From the NCBI RefSeq assembly GCF_029210365.1, contig NZ_JARGES010000018.1:1-64000 (forward strand): a DNA stretch of 64,000 nucleotides. The letters run 5' to 3'. Below the pieces are notes generated by a model that did no database searches, was not told the origin of the DNA, and saw only the letters and a program-made list of their open reading frames with translations. Made by a program: the position numbers and the translations under genes. How positions within the stretch are numbered: the stretch's first letter is position 1; every line of letters begins with the position of its first letter. Below, in pieces: positions 51,443-59,385 of the stretch. The DNA comes from Mesorhizobium sp. YIM 152430 (GTDB lineage: Bacteria; Pseudomonadota; Alphaproteobacteria; Rhizobiales; Rhizobiaceae).

Positions 51443-53596
51443 TCAGCCCTCGGCGAATGTCAGGCGGCGGCTCTCGCGCCGGTGTTGAAGAAAGCCGATG
51501 ACGCGCTTGCGCAGGCGCGCCGCGAAACGCTCGAAGCCGGACGGATTGTGCACCACGTCGGCGCGGTAGAAGGAGGGGCAGAGCACGGCCGCGTCGGCCA
51601 CCTCGCCGCAATTGCCGCAGCCAACGCAGCTCTGGTCGATCGAGGCGACGGGATCGTCGCGCAGCGGATCGTCCAGCTTCTTGACCGACAGCGAAGGGCA
51701 TCCTGACAGGCGTATGCAGGCGTGGTCGCCGGTACACACGTCCTCATCGACACCGAATCGCGGCTTGACGACGCGTTTGCCGGACTTCATCGCTGAGGCA
51801 ATGACCGGCTTTTCGCGGCGCTGCCGGTTGAGCATACATTCCGATGAGGCGACGATGACCTTGGGGCCTCTCTCGGACGTCGTCAGCGCTTCCTTCAGCG
51901 TGTCACGCATCTTGCCGACATCATAGGTGCGATCGAGTTGGCGGACCCATTTCACGCCCATGCCGCGCACGGCGTCGGCGATCGGATGCTTCGTCGACTT
52001 CGTCTTGTTGTCGGCGCGCGAGGAAAGGATGTCCTGTCCCCCGGTCGCCGCAGAATAATAGTTGTCGACAATGACGATGACGCCGTCATTCCCGTTAAAG
52101 ACGGCGTTGCCGATGGAGGATGTCAGGCCATTGTGCCAGAAGCCTCCATCGCCGACGAACGAGATGGAGCGGCGCCTGGCACTCTTTGAATTGAAGGCCG
52201 AAGCCGATGCGGGACCGAGGCCATAGCCCATCGTCGTCGCGCCCAACTCGAAGGGCGGCATGATCGAGAAAAGGTGGCAACCGATGTCGGACGCAATGTG
52301 GTGCCGTCCAAGTTCGTTCTCGACCAGCTTGGTCGCCGCGAAAATCGGCCGCTCCGGACATCCCGTGCAAAAGCCTGGTGGGCGAGCGGGCACCACGTCG
52401 CCGAGCCCCGCCGCCGCTTGCGGCAGCGGCGGGAGGTTCGGCGCACGGCCCCGGGAGGGAAGCAGTTCGCTTGCGTGATCGGCGAGAAAGGCGCGGATGC
52501 CGTCTGTCATCACCTGCCCGGTATACTCGCCCGCCATCGGCAGCGGACCCTTGCCGACGAGCCGCGTCGTACGGCCCGCCTTGTAGAGCATCGAGCCGAG
52601 CGCCTGTTCGATATAGTCGGGCTGACCTTCCTCGACGACCAGCACCGCCTTCTTGCCTTCACAGAAGGCCAGGAACTCGTCATTGACCAACGGATACGTC
52701 ACATTGAGGACGTAGAGCGGAACCTGCGTCTCGCCGTAGATATCGGCCAATCCGAGGCGCTGGAGGCTGCGCATGACGGAATTGTACATGCCGCCTTGAA
52801 GCACGATACCGACATCGGCCTCCTGCGTCCCGAACATCTCGTTGAGCCGGTTCCTGCGGATGTAGTCGAGCGCAGCGGGCAGCCGCTTGTTGATCTTCTC
52901 ATGTTCATGCAGGAACGAGGCGGGCGGCAGCACGATGCGCGCCGTGTCGCGGCGCGGATTGTCCAGCGCATCGGCCACTGTCATCTCCGGCCGGCGATTG
53001 TCCTTGGCCGTGAACGCTCCATGCACATGGCAGCAGCGAATGCGGACCTGGAGCATGACCGGCGTGTTCGAGGCTTCCGACATCTCGAAGCCGTGACGGA
53101 CGGCATCGACGATCGAGGGAAGGTTCGGCCGCGGATCGAGCAACCAGATCTGGCTCTTCATGGCGAAGGCGTGGCTGCGCTCCTGCATGATCGAGGAGCC
53201 TTCGCCATAGTCTTCGCCCACGATGACAAGCGCGCCGCCCGTTACGCCGCCGGAGGCGAGGTTTGCAAGAGCGTCGGAGGCGACATTGGTGCCGACGGTC
53301 GACTTGAAGGTAACGGCGCCACGGATCGGATAGTGCACCGAGGCCGCAAGCATGGCAGCGGCCGTCGCCTCGGAGGCGCTCGCCTCGAAGTGAACGCCGA
53401 GCTCGCCGAGAATCTCCTGCGCATCGGCGAGCACGTCCATCAGATGGCTGATCGGTGCGCCCTGATAGCCGCCGACATAGCCGACGCCGTTTTCCAGCAG
53501 CGCCTTGGTGATCGCAAGGATGCCCTCGCCGTGGAAGGTTTCGCCTTCCCCCATGCGCAGCTTCTTCACTTCGCTGGCGAACGAACGTTCGGCCAT
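51443..53596 (-). CDS. iorA: Indolepyruvate:ferredoxin oxidoreductase alpha subunit
   Basis: ThDP-dependent 2-oxoacid:ferredoxin oxidoreductase, 717 residues. The N-terminal pyrimidine domain shows 'GVGYVGGYQGAPISHLMDVLAD', the ThDP motif is FVGDGGFWHNGL with IVDNYYS, and the C-terminal ferredoxin domain (about 615-665) has CTGDHAC...CPS and CVGCGNC...CPS. The first cluster motif has Asp in place of the second Cys (C-x2-D-x2-C). Substrates of the family are arylpyruvates; in this locus an arylglyoxylate such as isatinate is an alternative. AGGAG lies just before the ATG at 53596. An operator candidate lies 23-34 bp upstream. Confidence 0.87.
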   Translation of the reverse strand: MAERSFASEVKKLRMGEGETFHGEGILAITKALLENGVGYVGGYQGAPISHLMDVLADAQEILGELGVHFEASASEATAAAMLAASVHYPIRGAVTFKSTVGTNVASDALANLASGGVTGGALVIVGEDYGEGSSIMQERSHAFAMKSQIWLLDPRPNLPSIVDAVRHGFEMSEASNTPVMLQVRIRCCHVHGAFTAKDNRRPEMTVADALDNPRRDTARIVLPPASFLHEHEKINKRLPAALDYIRRNRLNEMFGTQEADVGIVLQGGMYNSVMRSLQRLGLADIYGETQVPLYVLNVTYPLVNDEFLAFCEGKKAVLVVEEGQPDYIEQALGSMLYKAGRTTRLVGKGPLPMAGEYTGQVMTDGIRAFLADHASELLPSRGRAPNLPPLPQAAAGLGDVVPARPPGFCTGCPERPIFAATKLVENELGRHHIASDIGCHLFSIMPPFELGATTMGYGLGPASASAFNSKSARRRSISFVGDGGFWHNGLTSSIGNAVFNGNDGVIVIVDNYYSAATGGQDILSSRADNKTKSTKHPIADAVRGMGVKWVRQLDRTYDVGKMRDTLKEALTTSERGPKVIVASSECMLNRQRREKPVIASAMKSGKRVVKPRFGVDEDVCTGDHACIRLSGCPSLSVKKLDDPLRDDPVASIDQSCVGCGNCGEVADAAVLCPSFYRADVVHNPSGFERFAARLRKRVIGFLQHRRESRRLTFAEG

Positions 53597-53618
53597 GATC
53601 ACTCCTGCCGTCAGAAAC

Positions 53619-53630
53619 ATGCAAATGCAT
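53619..53630. promoter_or_regulatory. MarR-type operator candidate upstream of iorAB
   Basis: ATGCAAATGCAT has perfect 5-bp inverted arms ATGCA/TGCAT around AA. It lies in the 74-bp gap between the MarR gene and iorA, 22 bp before the iorA start. Its reverse complement differs by one base from the site at 40233-40244. Confidence 0.5.
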
Positions 53631-53670
53631 ATTCTTAGGAATGATGATCGTGGTCAAGGGCTCGTGGGCG

Positions 53671-54171
53671 CTAGATCTCGTGCTTGCGGACGTTTTTCAG
53701 GATCTTCTGCAAGGTGGCGATAAACCGGTCCCGCTCCTCATCGTCGATCGCGGTGAACATAGCCTCGGCGGATGCCGCCATCGTTGGCCACAGGGCGGAG
53801 AAAACGCTGCGACCCTGCTCGGTGATGAAGATGTTGCGCACCCGGTTGTCATCCGGCGCCGCCTCGCGACGGATCAGGCCATCGGCCTCCAGAGAATCGA
53901 GTGACCGGCTCAGCGTGGACTGTTCGACGACAGCGTAGACGGCCAGTTCATTGACCTTCAGCCCGTCGAGAATGGACAGGACGGCAAGAGAGCGCATCTT
54001 CGGTGTCGTCAAACCGTTCTTGGCCAACTCGTGACGCAATGTGTGGTTATAGCGGCCCATGATGCGGTTCATGAGGTAGGGCGCGAAACGTTGAAGCCCG
54101 ATATCGCCGAGCGAGCTGTAATGCTGCACCGCGGGATCGTTCTGCTCGGCGACCTGGTCAAGGGGAGGCAT
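53671..54171 (-). CDS. MarR family transcriptional regulator (second)
   Basis: Winged-helix regulator, 166 residues. The recognition region is 'VNELAVYAVVEQSTLSRSLDSLEADGLIRR', with the wing 'DDNRVRNIFITEQGRSVF'. It lies directly upstream of iorA in the same direction, with an operator-like palindrome in the gap, suggesting control of iorAB and possibly of itself. It differs strongly from the MarR at 43149; the two may respond to different pathway compounds or bind as a hierarchy. Confidence 0.86.
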   Translation of the reverse strand: MPPLDQVAEQNDPAVQHYSSLGDIGLQRFAPYLMNRIMGRYNHTLRHELAKNGLTTPKMRSLAVLSILDGLKVNELAVYAVVEQSTLSRSLDSLEADGLIRREAAPDDNRVRNIFITEQGRSVFSALWPTMAASAEAMFTAIDDEERDRFIATLQKILKNVRKHEI

Positions 54172-54460
54172 GTGTAATCACGATCGATTGCTCACTCTTG
54201 TCATAACGGAACCGGCGAAAGGGGATAACGTCTGCCGCTCAACAGTCGTCGTGGGACGACTGACGATGGCACTTTCGGATTTGGCCTGAACGGCTGTCAA
54301 GTTCAACTCGGCAGGCGCTCGTATGGAGCATTGACCTGCCGCGTTTTTCCAATCGCTGAGCTGGTGTCAAGACACTTTCGATCCGGAAGTCGGCGCTCAA
54401 CGTCCTCAGCTCCGCCCAATTCGAGAAACGGACGTCATCCCGATGCAATGCCTCTCCACA
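54172..54460. other. 289-bp intergenic region with two hairpins
   Basis: Lies downstream of the MoeA-PBP gene and upstream of the MarR gene (both minus). CAGTCGTC/GACGACTG (54243-54262, 4-base loop) forms a perfect 8-bp stem that could end the MoeA transcript. CGGCAGG (54309-54315) and CCTGCCG (54335-54341), followed by TTTTT at 54344-54348, look like a terminator reading on the plus strand, although no plus-strand gene ends here. Short open frames in the region have no family features. Confidence 0.45.
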
Positions 54461-56446
54461 TTACCGGGGCAAGTCCGGAATGACGCGATCTTCGAGCCGT
54501 TCGGACGGTTCAAATCCTGCATTTGTCAGGGCTTCCCGGCACGGGGCCGATTTCAATGCGCCGAGAAAAGCGCGGACCGCCGGTCGATCCTTGCGCGCCG
54601 TGACCAGCGCAAAGTCGTAATGCTCTTCCGTCAGCGGGATGAAATCGAGGCCCGACGCCTGCGCGACGGGCGCGATTGTCACGCCCCAGTCAGCCCGTTC
54701 CTGCACGACCGCGGCCGCGACGGCGTTGTGCGAGCGAGGCTGGTTCCAGTAGCCGTCGGGCCGCGCCTTGCCCAGCAACCGGTCGATCAGGACACGCGTG
54801 CCGGCGCCTTGGTTGCGGTTGACCATCAGGCAATTCGGATCGGCCAGCGCGACGCGCAACGCTGCCTGCGCGTCGCGGCCCTCGAAGCGCTTGTCGCCCT
54901 GACGGAACACGATGCCCTGCATCCTGCGCCATCCGGGCACAAACTCCAGTCCCTCGCCGAGGAAGGGCACGTTGTAACTGTTCGTTGCGCTGTCGAAGAG
55001 ATGGATTGGCGCCAGGTCGCATTCGCCCCGGCGCGCGGCCGCGAGCCCGCCCAGGCTTCCCACGGCCAGCGTGCGGATGGATCGTCCCTCTCGGACGAGC
55101 GGCGACACCGCCAGGTCCAGCCCCGTGCAATGACTGCCGATGATCACCAGATCGGGTATGCGCACATGCGGGGCGAGCAACGTCACCTTTGCGATGCTGC
55201 CCTGTGGCTGATGGTCGGCCAGCGCCTCGATGCGCACGAAGCCGTCGGCCTGGGAGAAGGAGGTGATGGCACCGGAGCCTTTTCCGGTCGGATAGGCGGC
55301 GAGGCCCTCTTGCCCCTCGATAAGCGAGACCATGACGAACTCCACACGGCCCAGTTCGGAAGCGATACGGACCGGAATCGTCGCTTCGACCTCGGCTTCG
55401 GCGCGCGGCGGCAATCCGGCCATCCGGCGCAGGACAGGCACGATCATGTCGTGGAACGTGAACATCGCCGAGGTCGGGAAGCCGGGCAGGACGACGATCG
55501 GCTTTCCGTCGCAGACGGCGAGGCAAAGAGGCTTGCCGGGCTTGAGCGCCACGCCATGGACCACGATTCCCGGTTTGCCGAGGCGGGCCATGATGCGGTG
55601 GGTGAGGTCGCCCGCTCCTTTCGAGGTTCCGCCAGACAGGATCAGCATGTCGCAATCCGACAGCGCCTGTCGCATGGCATCTTCGAGCGTCGCCTCGTCA
55701 TCCGGCACCGCGCCGAGGAATTGTCCAACGCCTCCATTCTCCGCGACCGCCGCCGAGACGATCGCCCCGTTGGTGTCGTAGATTCCCGCCGGGCGCGGTG
55801 GCTCGCCCGGCTGCATGAGTTCGTTTCCCGTGGAGAGAATCGCAACCCGTGGCTTGCGCGCGACGCAGACTTGGGCGATGCCGCAGGCGGCCAGCATACC
55901 GATCTCGCGCGAGCCGATCGGCGTCCCGGCCCGCAGCACGACTTCGCCCCGCGCGATGTCCGATCCGGCATAGGAGACGAACTGACCTGGAGAAGCGCTG
56001 CGCTGGACCTCGATGGCGTCGTCGCCCAGGGCATGGGTGTGTTCCACCATCACGACTGCGTCGGCGCCGCGCGGCATCGGCCCCCCGGTTGCGATCGTCG
56101 TGGACGTTCCGATTTCGACGGCAATGCGAGGAACGGTACCGCAGGCGATCGTCTCGCCATTCAGGGCAAGTCGCACGGGAGTGGCCGCGCCGGCGGCGAC
56201 GAGGTCTGAGGACCGTACGGCAAAGCCGTCCACATTGGACCGATCGAAGGGAGGAACGTCGACGGGCGCTCCCACGTCCCTTGCCAGGACCGCGCCCAGA
56301 GCTTCTGCCAGGGGCCGCTCCTCGACGCTGATGGCTATCGGCCCCAGCGCCGCCTCGAAACGGGCCATCGCCTCCTCACGGGACAGGACAGTCAGAAACT
56401 GATCCTGTTCGGCCGCTTTGCCGCCGGAAGATGAGGGTCCTGTCAT
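54461..56446 (-). CDS. MoeA-like molybdopterin molybdotransferase fused to a periplasmic-binding-protein-like domain
   Basis: Two-domain cytoplasmic protein, 661 residues. The first about 400 are MoeA, which inserts molybdate or tungstate into adenylated molybdopterin; the substrate loop is VPPFDRSNVDGFAVRSSD (Asp73 retained), with 'ILSTGNEL', 'ILSGGTSKGAGD' and 'VALKPGKP' blocks. The last about 230 residues are a PBP-like (LysR-substrate/TupA-type) domain with 'NRNQGAGTRVLIDRLLG', 'NQPRSHNAVAAAVVQERADWGV' and 'YDFALVTARKDRPAV'. This fusion is known beside Mo/W enzymes and may bind the oxyanion. The ATG at 56446 begins MTGPSSSGGK, 7 bp after the upstream gene. Confidence 0.87.
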   Translation of the reverse strand: MTGPSSSGGKAAEQDQFLTVLSREEAMARFEAALGPIAISVEERPLAEALGAVLARDVGAPVDVPPFDRSNVDGFAVRSSDLVAAGAATPVRLALNGETIACGTVPRIAVEIGTSTTIATGGPMPRGADAVVMVEHTHALGDDAIEVQRSASPGQFVSYAGSDIARGEVVLRAGTPIGSREIGMLAACGIAQVCVARKPRVAILSTGNELMQPGEPPRPAGIYDTNGAIVSAAVAENGGVGQFLGAVPDDEATLEDAMRQALSDCDMLILSGGTSKGAGDLTHRIMARLGKPGIVVHGVALKPGKPLCLAVCDGKPIVVLPGFPTSAMFTFHDMIVPVLRRMAGLPPRAEAEVEATIPVRIASELGRVEFVMVSLIEGQEGLAAYPTGKGSGAITSFSQADGFVRIEALADHQPQGSIAKVTLLAPHVRIPDLVIIGSHCTGLDLAVSPLVREGRSIRTLAVGSLGGLAAARRGECDLAPIHLFDSATNSYNVPFLGEGLEFVPGWRRMQGIVFRQGDKRFEGRDAQAALRVALADPNCLMVNRNQGAGTRVLIDRLLGKARPDGYWNQPRSHNAVAAAVVQERADWGVTIAPVAQASGLDFIPLTEEHYDFALVTARKDRPAVRAFLGALKSAPCREALTNAGFEPSERLEDRVIPDLPR

Positions 56447-56453
56447 TTCGTCG

Positions 56454-57584
56454 TCAGCTCCATCCGTGAAGCGCCAGCGCGCCGACCGACGTTCCAGGCG
56501 CATATCCTTCTTCGCCAGCCGGGACGGTCAGCCAGGCATCGGCCTCGCGAATCCGGTCAAGTGTGAGGTCTCCGACGACGAGCGGCATCCAATGATCAAT
56601 CTCCTGTCTGAGGAGGACGATTTCGGCAAGCCCGACAGCGGAGGCGATCTTCCGGGCGAGGGGAAGCGCGATGCGGCGGCGTGGCCGGCGGCCGCAGAGG
56701 CGGTCCACAACCGGTTCCGCCAGAGCGAGGTAGCCGGCCAGAGCCGGGCCGGGCAGGCCCGGAAGCGCGATTACGGGAACGCCACGCATCCGTCCGATCG
56801 CTGCCGTCCGTCCTGGCCGCAGGGCGATTCCATGGGCGATCAGAGCGCCAGCGTCGTTCAGAGCCGCGACGGTCGCATCTCTTTCGCCATTGCCGGTCCC
56901 ACCGACAAGGACGACCAGATCGACAGGGGAGCCCTCCAGCGCCTTGCCGATCGAACCGGCGTCCCTTGGGCACATCTCGATGGGCAGGCGTTGCGCTCCA
57001 TCCGCATCGAGACGTTCTCTGGCCATTCGCGCGCTGACGCCGGGTTTGCCGTCGGACGAGACGTCGATCACACGCACCGCCGGGCTGCGTATCGACAGCG
57101 TCTCCAGTCCCAGGCTGCGTGCCAGGACGAGATCCGCTCCGGTCACCACGCGCCGCGCGATCACCGGAGCGCATCCTGCCGCGGCATCCTCGCCGATGCG
57201 GCGGACAGCCTCGCCCGGCGAGGCTTCGCCGAGTGCGCAGAAGATCGGCCCCGCGCGCTCGACGAGCCCCGGTTCGAGCACGCAGTCGCAGCCGGATGGC
57301 AATGGCTGGCCGGCTTCCACCCATGTCGGGGGAAGCGTCAGGTGAAGCGGCGAATAGGAGGACGCCCCGGCGAGATCGCTGGCGCGAAAAGCCCAGCCGC
57401 CGATCTCGGCCCGGTTTTCCGGCGGCAGAGGCGTTCCGACAGGCCGCATCTCTGCGGCGACGAAGCCCAGCGCCTCGGTCAGCGGAACCGTGCTGGAGGG
57501 GACGGACGCCACGCCTTCGAGCAGCGCCGCGAGCGCGGCCTCAAGGCTGGTCAGCGCGCCCGATGGCGACGGCGTTTTGATCAT
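56454..57584 (-). CDS. MoeA-related protein with degenerate active site
   Basis: MoeA homologue, 376 residues, co-transcribed with the MoeA-PBP fusion. Its substrate loop reads LPPENRAEIGGWAFRASD, so the catalytic Asp of the N-x-D-G motif is Gly62. The 'GGTGNGERD' and 'IALRPGRTAAIG' blocks are altered versions of SGGxSxGDxD and ALKPGKP. 'LPGLPGPALAGYLALAEPVVDRL' keeps the late MoeA motif. MoeA works as a dimer with sites at the interface, so this may be a heterodimer partner or regulator of the intact copy. The ATG at 57584 avoids a long, poorly conserved N-terminal extension. Confidence 0.8.
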   Translation of the reverse strand: MIKTPSPSGALTSLEAALAALLEGVASVPSSTVPLTEALGFVAAEMRPVGTPLPPENRAEIGGWAFRASDLAGASSYSPLHLTLPPTWVEAGQPLPSGCDCVLEPGLVERAGPIFCALGEASPGEAVRRIGEDAAAGCAPVIARRVVTGADLVLARSLGLETLSIRSPAVRVIDVSSDGKPGVSARMARERLDADGAQRLPIEMCPRDAGSIGKALEGSPVDLVVLVGGTGNGERDATVAALNDAGALIAHGIALRPGRTAAIGRMRGVPVIALPGLPGPALAGYLALAEPVVDRLCGRRPRRRIALPLARKIASAVGLAEIVLLRQEIDHWMPLVVGDLTLDRIREADAWLTVPAGEEGYAPGTSVGALALHGWS

Positions 57585-57663
57585 CGGGAATGAATGGCCA
57601 AAAGACCCGCGCTTTGCAATCGGCTTCTCCCGAGCGGCCTTCGGCCCTTTCCGGACCGGAAAG

Positions 57664-58521
57664 TCATGTATTCCAGCGAACATCGCCAAGATTCGCGATG
57701 TCGTAGCCGGAGATATATTCCGCACGGCGCGCGAACGCATCGGTTCGAGCGAAGGTGAGCAACTTCTGGAAGGGCGGCTCGAAATAGTCGCGCCTGCGCA
57801 TAACGAGATCGAATTCCTCCCCCGGCCAGAGCGGCAGGAATCCCACGGTTGCGGCTGCTAGCCCAAGCCCGCTGTCGGCCTCGCCCATCTCGATCATCCC
57901 GGCCAGATCACCGTGGCTTTCGGCGACGCGTGGCACAATATTGAGATCGGCCGGCGACAACCCTTCTCGGGCAAGCAGCATGTCGAGCAGAATTTGCGAT
58001 CCTGCCCCTTCTCCACGCGTCACCACCCTCAGGCCCCGCGCCGCCAGATCGGCAAGGCCTTCGATCTTCAGCGGATTGCCCTTGGCAACAAGCAGGCCCT
58101 GCACCCGCCGCGCCCAGTGGATCACGACGATGTCGGGGCGCGGCAGCAGGGCGCGCACTGCTGGTATGTTATACTTGCCTGTTTCGGGATCGATCAGATG
58201 AGCGCCTGCCAGCGTGGCGCGCCCCGCCGCCAGTTCTTCAAGCCCGTGGCGCGAACCGTTGGTCAGGACCGCCAGCCCGCTGCCCGACTGGCGCAGCGCC
58301 CATTCCAACAGCGGCTCCGAGGAGCCGGCATAGATCATTGGCGGCGGGGCTAGCGCGGTATCCGGAAGTTCGGTCTGACCCTCCAGCCAGGCTTCGATGA
58401 GGCGGCGCGGGAAAAGCAGCTTGCCGGAAGCCTTGGTGAAAGGAATCTGCTGGCGCGAGACCATCTCGTAGACCGTGCGCTCCTTGATCCGCAGATAGCC
58501 GGAGATCTCGGCGGTGGTCAT
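57664..58521 (-). CDS. HTH (excisionase/MerR-type) PBP-domain regulator, probable molybdate/tungstate sensor
   Basis: One-component regulator, 285 residues. Residues 1-48 form an excisionase-like winged helix (MTTAEISGYLRIKERTVYEM start, 'LLFPRRLIEAWLEG'). Residues about 55-285 form a PBP-like domain with 'GLAVLTNGSRHGLEELAAG', 'VAKGNPLKIEGLADL' and 'RGEGAGSQILLDMLL', similar in pattern to the C-terminal domain of the MoeA fusion. It is divergent from tupBCA with twin GCAAAATTTACA repeats between them. It most likely senses tungstate or molybdate and represses tup. The start is the ATG at 58521; a TTG at 58560 would add 13 residues. Confidence 0.82.
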   Translation of the reverse strand: MTTAEISGYLRIKERTVYEMVSRQQIPFTKASGKLLFPRRLIEAWLEGQTELPDTALAPPPMIYAGSSEPLLEWALRQSGSGLAVLTNGSRHGLEELAAGRATLAGAHLIDPETGKYNIPAVRALLPRPDIVVIHWARRVQGLLVAKGNPLKIEGLADLAARGLRVVTRGEGAGSQILLDMLLAREGLSPADLNIVPRVAESHGDLAGMIEMGEADSGLGLAAATVGFLPLWPGEEFDLVMRRRDYFEPPFQKLLTFARTDAFARRAEYISGYDIANLGDVRWNT

Positions 58522-58585
58522 CAGGCCGTGGCGGACGAATGGTTCTGACCGACCTGTCAAGGATCACGCTTTCTGTTGTTCTCTT

Positions 58586-58597
58586 GCAAAATTTACA
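58586..58597 (+). promoter_or_regulatory. Direct repeat 1 upstream of tupB
   Basis: GCAAAATTTACA, identical to the copy at 58613-58624. The two starts are 27 bp apart. They occupy the AT-rich centre of the 165-bp divergent gap between the HTH-PBP regulator and tupB, a typical place for an oxyanion-responsive operator. Confidence 0.6.
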
Positions 58598-58612
58598 GAA
58601 AAACCTTCAAGA

Positions 58613-58624
58613 GCAAAATTTACA
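58613..58624 (+). promoter_or_regulatory. Direct repeat 2 upstream of tupB
   Basis: Second exact copy of GCAAAATTTACA. Here the sequence continues so that GCAAA (58613-58617) and TTTGC (58627-58631) form an inverted repeat, giving this copy partial dyad symmetry that the first lacks. It lies about 60 bp before the tupB start. Confidence 0.6.
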
Positions 58625-58686
58625 TATTTGCGTCATATCGCAGTTTCTGCTCCAATTCCATCGCAGTTCGGAGGAGGGTGCGAAAG

Positions 58687-59385
58687 TTGGCTTCAAACCC
58701 ATTCGTTACGGCATTCGAACTGATCGCTTCGGGCAATCCTGAGTTGATTCAGATCATGGGCCTGTCGCTCCGCGTGACGTTGAGCGCGGTCCTGATCGGC
58801 TGCCTGATCGGTCTACCGCTGGGTGCGGTGCTGGCGCTGACGCGCTTTCCGGGGCGGGCGGGCGTGATCGTGCTGTTCAACGCATTGATGGGTTTGCCCC
58901 CGGTGGTGGCAGGGCTTCTGATCTATCTGCTTCTCTCGCGCTCCGGGCCGATGGGGGACTATGCGCTCCTGTTCACACCCGCGGCGATGATCATGGCGCA
59001 AGGCATCTTGATCCTGCCGATCGTCGTCTCACTGACGCGCAGCGTGGTCGAGGATCTTTGGATTGAATATGAAGAGCAACTCCGCTCGCTGGGCACTTCC
59101 CGGATACGGTCGGTTCCGACGCTCCTGTGGGACGGCCGGATCAGCCTGCTCACCGGCGTGCTCGCAGGCTTCGGCCGCGCCAGTGCCGAGGTGGGTGCGG
59201 TGCTTATCGTGGGAGGCAACATCGCCGGCCATACGCGCACCATGACCACGGCGATCACGCTTGAGACGAGCCGCGGCAATCTCGGCATGGCCGTGGCGCT
59301 GGGGACCATTCTTCTTTTGATCACCCTGACCCTTAACGGTGCAGCCTACGGGATCACCCAATGGTCCGGCGGGGGTGGCCGATGA
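58687..59385 (+). CDS. tupB: Tungstate ABC transporter permease TupB
   Basis: Inner-membrane permease of the TupB/WtpB-like family, 232 residues with about five spans. It shows 'LRVTLSAVLIGCLIGLPLGAVLAL', 'NALMGLPPVVAGLLIYLLLSRSGPMG' and the EAA-like loop 'YEEQLRSLGTSRIR', matching TupB. I choose the TTG at 58687 (MASNPFVTAF), 9 bases after GGAGGAGG; a GTG at 58678 overlaps the ribosome-binding site and the upstream open frame lies in the operator. The stop overlaps the ATPase ATG (ATGA). Confidence 0.88.
   Translation: MASNPFVTAFELIASGNPELIQIMGLSLRVTLSAVLIGCLIGLPLGAVLALTRFPGRAGVIVLFNALMGLPPVVAGLLIYLLLSRSGPMGDYALLFTPAAMIMAQGILILPIVVSLTRSVVEDLWIEYEEQLRSLGTSRIRSVPTLLWDGRISLLTGVLAGFGRASAEVGAVLIVGGNIAGHTRTMTTAITLETSRGNLGMAVALGTILLLITLTLNGAAYGITQWSGGGGR

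Noticed and set aside
54309-54348. A plus-strand intrinsic terminator (CGGCAGG/CCTGCCG followed by TTTTT)
   Set aside because: No plus-strand gene ends near it, the loop is long (19 bases), and the neighbouring genes are on the minus strand; kept only as a note in the intergenic entry.
54239-54448. A 69-codon minus-strand open frame in the gap before the MarR gene
   Set aside because: No recognisable domain, no ribosome-binding site I could identify, and it spans both hairpins in the region.
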